Assembly (NCBI GenBank): GCA_946894095.1
Contig: OX335642.1
Coordinates: forward strand, 2,863,021 to 2,927,020
From: Incurvaria masculella
Taxonomy: Eukaryota; Arthropoda; Insecta; Lepidoptera; Incurvariidae
Length of the DNA: 64,000 nucleotides
Direction: 5' to 3'
Within the stretch, counting starts at the first letter, position 1, and every line of letters starts with the position of its first letter. Below the pieces are notes generated by a model. It was not told the DNA's origin, made no database searches, and saw nothing but the letters and a program-made list of their open reading frames with translations. The translations under genes and the position numbers were made by a program. Positions 26,101 through 41,100 of the stretch are shown here, in pieces.

Positions 26101-29100
26101 TAAGAGCCCCAGCCAAGTGCAAAATGATATATGTGGGACTTTATAATAAGCGACGATCCGCTTGTCCTGGAAAATATGTCGCCCCGCACCCTTCAGGTCG
26201 CTCCCAAAGTCTGGCCGTAGTTTGGCAGAAAACGGTCAGTCGGAAATGAGCTATTCGAAATGAGGGGATGTAAAATTAGATTAAATCTTCGAGCTGCTCT
26301 TTTCTGGTTGTCATTTGGAAGTTTTAAATCAGGTCTCATCAAAAAACCTACACATAATGTCAAGGTTCATTCAGTATCTGAAATAAATAAAACATTATAA
26401 TTTCGTAAGTTAATGTTTTTCTTTTCAAAAACTAAAATAATAAAATCCTCTTTCTCCCATATTGTTTTTGTTATGTCTTTAATCTTTTTTCCGACTCATC
26501 GCGTCACCGGACATCAAAATATTTCTGATCGTACCAGTCTTCGGAACCTTTGACATTAATTGTCATATTTCATAGAATTTAAATGATTTATAGGCTAAGA
26601 ATAAACACAGTAAATGGGCCATTATTACCTTGTAAAAAAAATCGTCTGTTCAATGTCGTTCAATACAATTCCAAAATCAAAAACATTTCAAAGCAACAGC
26701 AGAGCCTCTAGGTACAATATATTTTAAGGAAGAACACAAAACAAATACGATGTCGTTTAGTACCTACATTCCAAATTTAAAAACAATTTAAAGAATCTTA
26801 AACCATAATCCATGCTAAAAAGAAAAGAAAAGCAGCGCCTCTAGATTAAATTTTAGGGAACACGACAAAACAATTGCCAATCGCGGCTCAACTTTTCGCG
26901 GGCCCAAGCCGAGCTTTATTTAGTCTTCGATGTTCGTAGTTTATTGGTCCAAATTATCGTAAAATTATCCAAGGTTCGCGTGAAAATGGCCTTGAGAGCG
27001 CGTTATGTATTGAATCCCCGACGATGAGAGTCCGCTGCGTGTTGCAGGCGGATGGATCACCACGTCAAACATCACGGTGGTGGTGGAGCCCAACCGGAGG
27101 TCCATCGTGACGGTCTGCCACGGCCTCAATGTGCAGCTCACGGAGAACGTGGTCTCCACGCACACGATCAACGTGCTATGTAAGTTGCTCTCTTTATCTC
27201 TGTTCTGCGGGCGGTGCCCATGCGACCGATGAACGAGCCGGTTTACGCCGACGCGTCGGAAGAAAACCCTAACCTACTGGATCCAGCTAGAACTAGGGTT
27301 TCTTGCAAATCTGGGCTGTTGGCTGACTTCTGGTCCTCTCCGTGCGGCCTATCGACTACACTCGACGCGTGCACGCACAAATTCAAGGCTCCTTGGCTGC
27401 CGGCCGACAATTTGATACAAACCTTTAGAGCCTTATATAATGGGTATAGAATAATTTATCAAAAATATCACAACGTACAGACATAGTTCTTAATTTATTG
27501 AATGTGCCAATCTCCAGAAAATTAATTTCTCAATTTCTCTCTCAAATTTGCTGTGTCACAGGCACAGACAACTTCTTACCGGAAATACCACTCATTCTGT
27601 CACAGCACTGACAGACAGAGGCCAATGACAACTGTAATGTTTTGCCAGGGCGTAGGCAAATGACCTTTCCATAGAGCCGTGTCGTGTAAACTAAACACTC
27701 TCTATCTCTTTTACGTAAGGTTTTCCAATAGTATTTTTTAAAAATCGGTGAAAACGTATTTTGAACTGGAAGAAGATCCATAGGCTGACACTAACAAATT
27801 AACTCCTTAGTTTTATACAACATCGTCCTCAAGCCAGTGTACACCCATGCCCCATGGCCCACCAAAAACTAGAAGATTCACAAATACATAAATGTAACCG
27901 TAGTCAAGTAGGAAATCCAGAAGCGCTCAAATCCTGCCTCCAAAATCATGTAATCCCCTAGTTAGAGACTACTGGACACCACAAATGATGTATCACGGCT
28001 GAAGCGAACCAGAATTGAGGCCGAATTATGAAATCTATACCCTAAACCTTCTACAATATTTTACCTGCAACTAGATCTTAGAAATATATAAATTTGACTT
28101 CAAATAAAACCAACTGGTCAAACCTTGATCAGACAGACTATTGCTCTCGCAAAAATATAGACGCAAATAGTATTAATTTTACTAACTCAATATGAACGAA
28201 CATATAAGGTTTTTTAACCATGGATATGATTGCAATATGTTTTGCATGGGTCGCCTAATACCCAATTTTGCTTTTAAAGGTGTAATAACTTCTTTTATCC
28301 GTTTTAAATAAACCCTTGGAATCGGGTTTTGCTTAAGGAATCCAAATGTAAAGTTTCTGAAGCAACATCGATACCAAGGCCAGCACTATTAGTTATTCTG
28401 TGCCAAGACCGCGTTCTAGGACCAAATAATTTATTGATGGAACGTCAAAGAATGTCGTAATTAAATAAATTATTCAATACGACGTAAATTGTAAACTAAA
28501 ACAACGTTTCTTTCGTAAAATTCAATTCCTTAGATACTCGTAGATATCTTGATGGATCTTCTCAGGTAGGCAATGTTTCTCAAACAGTTCATTTTGATAA
28601 ATGAGATTAGTTTAAATTTCCAAAATTCCAAGAGACCATCAATAAGAAAGGTTTATTGAGATGTATCTATTGAACACCGAAGTAATATAGTAATGAAGAT
28701 AAAATGCTAGTAAGACTCCCATTAATGGTCATAAATCCAAGCAATATTTCAGAAATATCCATGAATTGTGTAATGCTTTCGGTAACAGAAATAAAAATAT
28801 TTAAACACATTTGTTTAATTTGAGACCAAATTGAGAGACTTTCTTGTGGCAGGTAGTTGAGACAGTCATAGAGGCTTTCTAAAATTTGATTAAAATGTAT
28901 TAAGTCGCTATCAAAAGAACGACCTGTATACCTGTATAACGAGCTCTTGTCTCTCAGTACACGTGTGGTGGAGTCCACCCTAAATTGGCAACGGTAAAAC
29001 TTTATTAATTAGTATAGACTGGAAAATTCTGCCAATAATGTTGAGTAGTTCACGAGTCGATAATGAAGTTTCACCTTCACATTTCCAATTAGCACGTACT

Positions 29101-32100
29101 TGGCAGATTTCCGCTGTAAAATTCTAGTGCACAAGTCTGCAGGTTTAATTATACATCAGAATAAATTGCTTATTTGCATTATTTTTTAATCTATTTGGTG
29201 TTAAAAATTTGCATTTTGCCAGGTCTATTTATTAGAAAACCACAGGATCAAAATTATTGAGCTACCTGCTATTAACATCCGTGATTTAATGGTATATTAG
29301 AAAATTAAAACACAGTGTTCTATATTTTTGGATGACGACGGAAATTGTTTTTTTTTATTATTTACGATATTACTTTAAATAAGTTTAATGTTTTAATTTC
29401 ATTCATATCGTTCCATTTATTTAAACTTTTTGGTAGTCAAACCACACTAAGTTACGTCACAAAGATCCGCGGATTCGATCAAACCACTAAAGAAGAACCC
29501 GCAAAGAAACTTCACGGGCTTACATAACATATTTTTCCGTCCACAATTATGAAATACACACTTAGATCTAAATGCTACATCCAAACAATTGCTTGGTAGA
29601 ACAGAGTAAGGTAAAGAACAAAGAACAATAGAAATAGCAAGCCTCAGTTTAAATTACTTGCAACTAAAAATGTTACTAATGCATTAATATAAGTTAATAT
29701 AATGAATAGCATTATAAATATTGTTCTTATTTTTTTTGTAAGTATTTTTTTTATTATTTGTACACTAATGTTACACTATATCAAGTACATACTGTGTTAC
29801 GTGTAATGTATGTATGCAGCTCTTAATTTCTTCCGTGAATAGGTAAAGGACATAATTTAAGATATCTGAACCATAGTTAAACGCGTGGCTTACTGCACTC
29901 ATGTTGATCCGCTATTTCTCGGGATACGTTCCAATAGCTCCAATTAAATCTATCGTGCTTGTTCTGGTAAGGGGGCTATCCTCTGTCATTATTGTCTGTG
30001 AATACCAATAGACACGGTGCTAATAGACGCATGGTCCTAACGATAACTAAGTATTTCTTGGCATATTTGGAGGTAAACAGGTGGATAACATTTTATTGTA
30101 CGGTTTTTTTTTCTTATTAAAATAATAAACGGATCCAAATACATAACTGCAAACGTTCCGATAAAGTCGCATCCATGCGGCCGCTGCTAAACTGGTACGG
30201 AGACCGTAAGGAGATGGCACGATCTCCGTGTAAACTGTGGTCGCAGCATTTCACAAAAACCGGCCAAGTGCGAGTCGGGCTCGCACACCATCGAACAAGA
30301 TTTAACACAAAAAAAACACTTTATTAAAGGGGGGGGACCCCCTTTAATTCTTATTATTTTTAAATGTTACCTGTTTGTTGTTATAGCGGCAAAATAAATA
30401 CACACTCTGTACAAATTTCAGCTGCCTATCTATTACGGTTCATGACATACAGCCCTGTGACGGACGGACGGACGGACGGACGGACGGACGGACGGACGGT
30501 CGGACGGACGGACGGACAGCGGAGGCTTAGTAATAGGGTTCCGTTGGCACCCTTTGGGTACGGAACCCTAAAAACTGAAGATATCCGTTAATCCAGTAAC
30601 GTTTTCATTCTGTATCGGATCAAACTTCTGTGGTATTTCTTGAGAGAACGTTAAATTACATTTAACTGCCAATACCGAATTTTAGGTAATATATTACTCG
30701 ATATTTTTTTGTTTTAAATAAACCAAGCAATCACTACCTACTAGGAACATAACCTGTATTAACATGCTGTATATAAACACGGTTTCGTTCAACGCTCGCT
30801 GGAAATTATAATTTATTTTCGTGTGTAGTCCCACACACCATCAGTGATCAATCCCATGAAAATATTTTCGAACCCTTTCAAGATGAATGTCCATTTTCGT
30901 GGAGAATGTGGGATACCTCATGATTCAGAATCCATGATAAACTGTAGGTCTCGTTTTATATTACTAGTGTTCAGTGCTAGTGTTGTTAAGTATTGGCGGT
31001 AAAATAAAAAACGAATATTATAATTCAAGCGCGTACCTACTTCTGTCGCTTCAATTGCTATGTTAATTTTAACTTTACAGGGCACATGACCTGTCTGGTC
31101 ATCGTAATATCATCTCAGTTATTCGGGCGCCGGCGGACGGACAGCGGAGGCTTAATAATAGGGTTCCGTCTTCACCGTTTGGGTACCCTAAAAAATGCGA
31201 AAATGGACGTAAAAGAGAATTATTGTTTCCAATTTAGAGAATATTATACAATCTAAATGGTATAAAAAAAACACACGTAGATTTCGGCAATCTATTTTTG
31301 AATTCAAAATTTCAAAAACCTAGTAAAACATTAAGAGCATGTCAACAGTTATTGCCCGTAGCATGAGGAATTGATAGCGTAACGACCCTCTTAATGGACG
31401 TATTGTATGACGTCAGAAACAAAAGTAGTTCACTCAATAACATTTTACACGCTGTATTTTCACGATAAAACGACAATCAACTTCGTAATCTGTCCGTACG
31501 TTCGCGTCCTGAAAAATATTCCGACTGAAACTCCAGAGCGACACCATAACGTTGTCCCCGTCAAATTAAGTTTTATTCTCTGCGAAATTTCCCCGTAATT
31601 TGGGGGCAGTAAAATATTAACTGCCCGCTTGTAAAATAATCGCGCAGTTTTGGCTGGCGGTTAACGCCTCTGGTCCCTGGTGCCATATGCTGCGGGTTCG
31701 AATCCCGAGGTATGCACCTCTATGGTGGGTTGCGGCGCGTAAGATGAATACACTTAGGCCAACTGCATTTCTTCCCGTTCTTGTCGTAAGAGCCGACTAA
31801 GGGATTCGTCTATCGTGGTTCGGATTCCACGTTAAACGGTAAGTACACCTATATAGGTGGTAGGCCCGGGTTGGTACCATCTCATTTAAGAGCATCCTCA
31901 TACCTAAACATTTTGGACCAATTTTTGCGATAAAAACGAGATAGCCAGAGCCCGACACGACGCTTAGTATATCGCTTAGAATAATTCTTTCTAGATGTGA
32001 CCAACCCGCATAACGCGTGAAACCGTTTTTTTTATTGTTCCGTTAAAGAAATTGGAAAAAGTTAAACATGTTCTTCCCTTAATGGGTAGATAATGTTATG

Positions 32101-35100
32101 ATATTTGAAATAGTATTAAAATAAATATTAGTTAATATCAATATAAGCCGCAAACTTGAAAAAGAATATATTTGAGACCTGACTTCAAAAATTGTTTCCA
32201 TTCATAAAATATAAATTTCTGTAACATTTTTCATTCTGTTTTGGTAGAACGTTAGCTGGAATTATACAGGTTTTTTTTTCATATTCTCATTCCGTAGAAA
32301 TCAGGAACTAAACGCAATCAAACCATTCGCATTGACTAGTATAACTATCTTAATGCAATCAAACCATTCGCATTGGCTAGTATAATAATCTTAATGAACG
32401 TCGATCGAAGCGACGAAAAACATCTTGTCCTTTCCATCTAGTTCAATGTAGCCGTGCAATGAAAGGAAGGTCCTGGCATTGCACCCAGTTCCCATGATTA
32501 TGTGTGGTATTAGCCATCCACACCAAGTCACATATAAAAATCTCTTTCTTTCCCACCTGACATGGAAATGTGAATATGGGTTGAGATTTCGAGTGCAGGG
32601 AAGCGTGTTTTTTAACCCGGAATCCATGGACCCATGAGGTCCCTGCTTTGATGTTTATAATTTTTATTTTATTATCCTACGAGTATTTGTTTTTATAGCG
32701 GCAATAGAACTACACAAGTGTCGACGCATTACGGTTCCTAAAATACAGCCCACTGACAGGCGGACGCACGGAAGGTTAGCGGAGGTGTATTTAGTAATAG
32801 GGTCACTTTGGCAATATGGGTCATACCGGCTCCAAAAAAGAATACCCATTCCTACTCCACACGTCCGAAACTACCTCCGGAATGAAGGTCCAATGTTACG
32901 TTACCTAACCTAACCTAAACCCCCTCACTATCTATATCTACGTGCCTGCTTCAGGAACCCGTCGAGGACCCACAAAAATCGGAATGGTTAACATTTCCAC
33001 TCGGGAATGGTTATATTTTCGCACCGGAGTGACCAAAATTTCATTCCGGAATGGCTATACCGGAATGGCGGGTACTCCGAGAAACGTCAAAATCTAAATT
33101 CGGATTCATGTTTTCATTGAACATTTCGAATGAGCAAAAAAAAGGTCGTGCGGACCATTTGGGTAAGGTTCTCTTCTGGAATTACTATAATACGGTGTTG
33201 AATTACCATTCAGCCGCCTGGAATGACTACAATAATACGGAATGGATATAACTTAAGAGCATCCTTATTCCTAAAAATGTTTGACCAATTTTGCGATTTC
33301 ATTTCATTTCATTTATTTATTCAACTTCTGGTAGTAAAACTACACTAAGTCATGTCACAATTTGATTGATACGCGGATTCGATCAACCAGTGAAGAAGAA
33401 CCCGCAAAGAAACTTCACTGGTCTATAAATTATGTTTTTTTTTGGTCTTTTTTTTTTCGTCCACATAAATGATATAACACAATTATGATTTCATACATAA
33501 ATGCTACTGCCAAACTTACATTGGTAGAACGGTCTGGAGCAAAGAACTAAGGACTACGAGGAAACAACAACCCACTATGTGATTGAAACGAGATAGCCAG
33601 AGCCCTACGTCGCGCGTCGCGTCGCTTAGTTAGAACATCTTTCTAAATGTGACCAACCCGCATAACGCGAGTCTAATATAACTTTAGCTAATTTTAAATA
33701 ATATTAACTAAGTTGGTAGATAATGTTACGCTCTTTAAAATGATATTTAAATCAATATCAGTTACTGTCAATATCATCAGCAAACTTTAAAAAGAATACG
33801 TTTAAAACCTGACTTCAGCATTTTTTTCCATGCAAATATATAATTTTCTAAAATATTTTTTTTACTATATTGGTAGAACGTTACCTGAAAATGATACATT
33901 TTTTTTTCACGTACCCTTTCCATAAGGTTCCATACGCATTGGCTAGTATAATAATAATAATGAGGAGTGGGAATGGGAACAGAAGTCTGTGAGGCTAATG
34001 ACGATTGTCAAAACGAGTAACTAAAGCAGAGGAAGCTGGTTCTCGGAATGGGGTGGACCCGAGATGACCTATCGCTAGTCGGCATCCTTTGGGTACGAAA
34101 CCCTAAAAAACCGGTCAGTTGCGAGTCGGACTCGCACACCAAGGGTTCCGTACCATCGTACAAGATTTAACACGTTCTCGTTTTTTGTATGCGTTTTTAA
34201 TCTATTTATGCCAAAACAAATGCACACTCTTTGAAAAATTCAGCTGCCTAGCCATTACGGTTCATGAGATACGACCCGGGACAGACGGACAGCGGAGCCC
34301 GAGTAATAGGGTTCCGTTGGTACCCTTTGGGTAGGGAACCCTAAAAAGCACGAAGCAATTCAGTATAAATAAGAGTTTTGGACCCATAGGGTTTCATCAT
34401 TTATTTTACTTTATGATGCATCCTTGAACTCTACTGCCAACATCGCTCGCCGCCTCGCCGCTCACGCCGCCGCCTCGCCGCTCGCCGCCAGTCGCTGCGC
34501 CCTCGCGTGATATACGCGATCGCGTTATCACTCCGTCGTAACGGCGTCCATATGTCGTCTTCGATCCGAAAGTAATTCCCGAGACACAATGGCGGGGGAA
34601 AAAACGGCGACGCACAAAGGGACTCGAGTGTATGGAATCGTCTGGATATGTTTATTATGTAGTTAGGGGCATATTCAATATACAGACGCCAGTAAATCCT
34701 AATTTTATATCTGGGAATAAGGGCGGTAATTGTACCGTTCGAAGTCGTGTTGGATGTATCAGAACCACAGAATTAAGTAGGAGTGTTATGTGGGTATTAC
34801 TCGCCGTCATCGATACCATCTAAAACTATACGTCGATTCTCGCCGCATTGACATATTTTCCATACACAGTCCAAATATCATTCCTCGGGGTTCTCCTCTT
34901 GAAAGCGAACGCGAGAATTTCTCGTATTCGCTTCTGTCAAACTCTATGTCTATAGCGCCGGAGAGTCGTATTCATTACGTATAATATTCACCACGTATAA
35001 AAGTATTGTTTTCCAAAAAATCTTAACCATGCATATCGTATAATATTCACAACGTATAATTTTATACGTTGTGGATGAAGAAAGTTTAAAAATAGAATCA

Positions 35101-38100
35101 ACTGCACCATGCAGAACGTATAATGGTCACAACGTATAATATTCCTAACGTGAATTCACAAAAAATGAAAACCATCAGAACGTATAATATGCCAAAAGCT
35201 GAAATTGCTACGAATCGATATTTGTTAAAGAGTAACAATTTGCTACAACGCTAATTGAGACGGTCTAAAAGTCGCGTGCGAGTATACGCTTTAAAAGTAT
35301 ATGCATAGGGGCGCTTATCGTATGAAAAGTTTTTGGATTATATGATTTGCATGGTTTTCTTTTTTTGTTAAATAAAGATCATAATTTTATACGTTGTGAC
35401 TATTATACGCTATGCATGGAGAAATAAGTAATTTTATTTTTAAAACTTCTTCATGCACTACGTATAAAATTATACGATCTGCCGATTATACGTTGTGCAT
35501 GGTTTTGAAATTTTGATAAAATATGATATTATATGATCTGCATTTTAGACGTTCTGCCGTTCCCCCGCGCCGGACACAATATCAATCGATGCTGCAGCAT
35601 ATTGTGTTAGTGGGCAACGTAACTCATGCGAGTCCGACTCGTACTTGGCCGGTTTTTTATCTCTGCACAACAGACACAAAAAAGTATGTCGGCGAAAACC
35701 AATTTTCCACCGGACAACCGTATGTGTTAAACATTAGAGACTACGAGTAATATAAAATAGTTTTGTTTCGTTTATTTTTGATTTAATATACTTTTACTAA
35801 TATAAGAATACATATTACTTAAATACGCCGCCTGCCCGAGCTGGCAGATAATCCAGACACGTCAAGCAGTACGATCACAGTATAATTTTCTCACAGAATT
35901 GAATCTCTTAGATATGCTTTTCCATTTCGAATTTTACTTTTACGAAGCAGTTCAACTCAGGCTGAGTTCTTCTCGGGCATGCGGCCATACCAATTCAACC
36001 CAATTCCGTTTTTTTTAATACACAGTTAATTAACATTGTAAAGTAAATGGAGATATAGTGACGAGAGTTGTAAAGGTTATATACACATGGTTAGATTATG
36101 TAGATAGAATGAGTGGCGAAAGAAAAATACATTTAATTAAAATGGACAAAGTGGTTAAAACGTGCCGAAATTTACGGAACACCTGATTGAGGAGCGTTTA
36201 TGAATATATTGTGTGTCTATAAAAGTGTTGTATTTTTATTGTTTGGTGGCACTAAACAAAATTGTATTCAACTTTTTTCGATCTTATAACACCAACTATT
36301 CTCATCAATCAACTCATAAATATTATCAAATTACATGTATGTACTTAAGATGGTTTGTCTCATTAATTTTAACGTTAAATTAAACTAACACTTAAGAATT
36401 TGAGAAGTCTTATCTTAATTCATATTAAAATAAAAGTTCTCGAAGCTCGAGAAACTTTTCAACCACCTGGGGGAATGAGAAATTCCACTCTTACTACTTT
36501 CTGACGTCAAAAGTTTCCGTAGAATATTTTCCGCGAAAACCATCTCGGCGGGATCACTAATTTCTTTCTTAATTCAAATTCCGGCACCATAGACAAAGGC
36601 GAGGAATAACACTCCGGCAGTATTGCCAACTTGAGGGGTTTAAATTTTGGGTGAGCGCGGGAATTTCGAGGTACTCCGTGCGGGAATGTTGGAAATTTCG
36701 CTAATAAATTGGGTAAGTTTTACTACCTGTGCAATTTGCGCGTAAATACTTCCAATTCATTAAGTCGCTATGCCAGAGGTTAGATACATGCCCGCAACCG
36801 CCAATGTATTATGTATGCGGCTATATTGAGATGTCAATAGTGTAACACGGTTGTCGATATGTGTAAACATAATCGCTGTCGATAAATTTTCTCAAAAGTA
36901 TGCCTCCTGAAATAATCATTTCATTTTCATCAACGCCTTGCCTTACCTTTTGATTAGGAGACTTTGATTAGGAAAAGCTTCATATGACTGAATATGCTGA
37001 ATAAGCTGAATATGCTATCAATAAGTAATTATACATGTAAAAATAGGGAACTATAGGTCTATGTGATATTCTTATTATAATTGTAATTTTTTGTATGACT
37101 GTTTGTTTTCAAAATAAAAAAATAAAAATGACTACTAAATGATTTTCCCAGCTTCGATCAAGCCTATGTAGTTTTTGACATTAACCCAAGCGGATTTAAG
37201 TAAAATGTGATCAAAAAACTTCGCTGGCGTATGCTCTCGACAAAGTTTCATCGCAATCTAATTATTGGTTTAGGAACGCATAGATGACGAGACATATCGC
37301 CATACATACTTTCCCAGCCCCGTTTACCTCTCTAGGGATTGAATTAAAAAAAAAACCTTCTTAAATGCAGATCCATGACACTCAACGTGGTCCAAGTGTT
37401 TATCATTATACCCTCTGTCCGTAAGCAAAAAAGTAACCTTTTACATAAACCTGAAATACAGAAGTTATTAACTTCCGAAAAAAACCAGGAAGTGTGAACT
37501 GACGTAGGATGAATGAATAACAGATATAACTATACTGTCCTTTTCGTTCATAACCGTGCGAGATTATGCGAGACTTTCCGAGTGTGAGCATCAATAATAT
37601 AATATAACATTATCTGAATACATCAAAATGGTAACTAAGTTTTGCTTTAAATATACCTAGAAATACCTGGTCAACGTTTGACCACACGTCGGCTAACAAT
37701 GTCTAAACTTCTCTGTTTCTAAAAGTACCTTCTGTACGCAAGGCACGTAGTTTTCTGAGCCGAAAACTATTTGCTTTTGCGAAATGACACAGCACAGGAA
37801 ATTAGGGTTAGTTGTTTGTTTTAAAATGTTGTTGTGTCGCAGTGATTTTATTATATTATAATTTCACTAGTGCCATTACAGATTCCATAATTTGTCAGTC
37901 GTCTATATTTCTTGCAAGAAGCCTAACCTCATATTACCTAACGTAACCCAACCTTATCATGCCAAAGTAATTAGTGATTGTAACAAAGTTTTCGGATAAA
38001 CAGTGGACTGAGCACTTCCGACCGTTTTGAATTTTTTCATTTGGTCTAGTCTTCCCCCCTACTTCCGAGGCCGCTTACCAAATCTACCCATATATTTAAT

Positions 38101-41100
38101 TAAACGTTCGTCGATATCGGTCGTGGCTCAACACTAGCAGCTCGAGGCTCGGCGCTCTAATTAAAATAACGACGAGCGACTTCGCGAGGGTGGGATGTGA
38201 AAAATAATCACCAACTATTATGTAGGAACATGTGCGAGATGGCGGTCGCCTTTGGCTGGCGATGCGGGCTAACACAGGACGGGCTATGGACTACATCCAT
38301 CTCAATGGAGTCCTCATATCATTACATACTTACAAAGCCTTTATTTTTATAAAAAATATAGTAGGGGTAAGCGAAGCGTTTAGGACTTTGCTACAAAGGA
38401 TCAAAATAGATCATGAGGATATTGCACATATTATACTATAAACATAGCTGTCATCAGTCAGCCTCAGTGGCCCAGTGGCGCGACACTTCGGCGATCGCTC
38501 TCCGAAGTTAAGCAACGCTGGGTCCGGTCTGGTCATGGATGGGTGACCTTTCGACCGTTGAGAGAGGCTGGCCGTGGTTCGGATTCCACGTTAAACTGTA
38601 GGTCCCCTTCCTTACTTACTAGGTGGTAGGGTTAATCCCGCCCGGGTTGGTACCACCGCATTGCATGAACGATGGTCGAAGCGGCAATGAAAATTGTCCG
38701 TGTTTTCCATCCAGTTCAATGTAGCCGTGCAATATAAGGAAGGTCCTGGCATGGCACCTAGTTCCCATGTGGTGTGTTGGGCTAATACCATGACAGAAGG
38801 TGTGGTATTAGCCATCCATGTCCAGTCACATAAAAACAAAACATAAAACATTGGATGCTGTAGTCTGTTCGTTTTTATGGCAACCTAAAGTGCAGTTCGC
38901 CTGGTCGGATACAAATAGTCTGTGCCCGCAGGAATTTCCTGTGTTTCCTGTTACTTTGGAAAATCATTCCAAATTGTGTTTGGTCAAGACATTTCATGTT
39001 TCGATGGAATTGGTTTGGATTTGAGCATATTTTCTGAGAAGTGTATATGAGAGGATATTTCTTGCTTGTCATACGTACTTTAGTCGTCTTTAAGAAAATT
39101 TTACTTTTATTAAAAAAACATTGCAAATGGCGAAAATTGCTCATGTTAAGTAGCTTATTGGACACGAGGGGTCACTCACTCAGGGAATCTGGTGTACAAT
39201 CGTTTGGGAATCTCAAGAATCTTAGGTGGGAGTCCGAGGAATCTGGTGGGAGTCTGAGGAATCTGTTGGGAGTCCGGAGAATCTCGGAAATCTTATGTAA
39301 TCCCGAGTAATCCTAAGGAATCCGAGAATCCCAAGGAAATCATTGGGAATCCTATAAAATTCATGAAAATCTCGTGTAATCTTATACGGAGTCCGATAAA
39401 TCTGACGGGAGTCCGAAGAATCCGGAAATCTTATGTAATCCCGAGTAATCCTAAGGAATCTGAGAATCCCAAGGAAATCGTGGGGAATCCTATAAAATTC
39501 ATGAAAATCTTGTGTAATCTTAGGCGGAGTCCGAGAAATGGGAAAATCTTAGGCAGTCCCGAGTAATCCCAGGGAGGAATCTTCAGAAATCCCGAAATCT
39601 TTGGAATGTACCAAAAATGTGTTGGTAGTCCTTAAAAAATCCAGGTAATCTTTGGTAGTCTCTAGGAATCTTTAGTAAATCTTACGAAATCCCAGTATAT
39701 TTGGTAATTCCCTAAAAATCTTTGGGAGTCTTTAAGAATCTTTGAAATCTCCAAGAATCTTTGGTAATCTTTAGAAATCTTTAGGAATCTCCAAGAATCT
39801 TTGGTAGTCTTTGGAAATCTTTAGTAATCTCCAAGAATCTTTGGTAGTCTTTGAAAATCTTTAGGAATCTCCAAGAATCTTTGGTAGTCTTTGGAAATCT
39901 TTAGGAATCTCCAAGAATCTTTGGTAGTCTTTGGAAATCTTTAGGAATCTCCAAGAATAATTCGTAGTCTTTGGAAATCTTTAGGAATCTCGAAGAATCT
40001 TTGGTAGTCTTTGGAAATCTTAAGGAATCTCTAAGAATCTTTGGTAGTCTTTGGAAATCTTAAGGAATCTTTAAGAATCTTTGGTAGTCTTTGGAAATCT
40101 TTAGGAATCTAGAAATCCCAAGGAAATCTTGACTACTGGGAATCTAGTGTACACTTTTTGTTCGAGTGACTAACCCCTCGATTGGACAGAAACTATTAGT
40201 AACTGTTATTGGATTGTTGTGACGAAGGCTGGAGGCGGAGGTATTATAGATGTAGATGGATACAGGGCATCTGCAAAATTAAGCGTGAATAAACGTTTGG
40301 TTTGTATGCAACGGGTACGGGTATACGCACCGGTGGTGGCCTTTACTATGTGGAGTAGGGTCTTCTGATGCCTTCAGAGTCAGAGGGTGGACTAGCCAGT
40401 TCAATTTCCGAGTCGAGGCACCACGGCTCTACGCGAGTGATTTTTGGGAACCTTTGTTATACTACACTCCGAAACGAGGCTCGAATAATGACATTATTTT
40501 TCTCAAGAATTGACTGTTGTGAAGTAAAATTACAAGTATAATGAAAGGTTTTGATAGTGAAATATATTATTCCAAGCTTGTTTGTAATTGACAGTAGCAT
40601 ATTTCATCATCATATTTAGAAGAATGAATATATAGAATTTGAATTTGAATAGAACAGTGAGTCATATCGGAACATTACATTATATCTGACTAATTTTGTG
40701 AGAGTTTAACAGTAACCAGAGTGTATTTCGTATTACGTGGTGACACACTGGATTATTAATCAAAATATCATCAACAGTTTAAATGGTTTTTATTACTAAG
40801 GCTAATACTTATCGAACTTCATATTCTATTATATGAACACTTGAAAACCTAGTTGTTTTTATAGGCTTTTAGGATCATCTTAAATTTGGGTAATCGACGC
40901 TTACCCCCCTTTTAATGCTTAGCCTTGGTACGTATCGAGTTTCTCGAAAGGTATAGGGGTCCTGGCTTGGCAGTCTTACAAGCTTTGGGATAATCATTAT
41001 TTTCCATTATTAAAATGGATGGAAAGCGGAATGGAAGCGTAAAATTGGGAGTTATTCTGCGTACCTTATTCGCTAACATTACATGGGTTTCTAACAACCT

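Noticed and set aside
31652..31720. tRNA gene suggested by a perfect GGGTTCGAATCCC box B
   Set aside because: No paired acceptor stem and the sequence runs straight into the SINE body, so it is the head of a SINE.
34406..34615. Arg/Gly-rich 69-codon ORF on the minus strand
   Set aside because: Low-complexity CGCCGC sequence reads as charged peptide in any frame; no start context or homology.
38465..38580. Genuine 5S rRNA gene
   Set aside because: Only the internal control region matches; the 5' third and the 3' end of 5S rRNA are absent and a SINE body follows.
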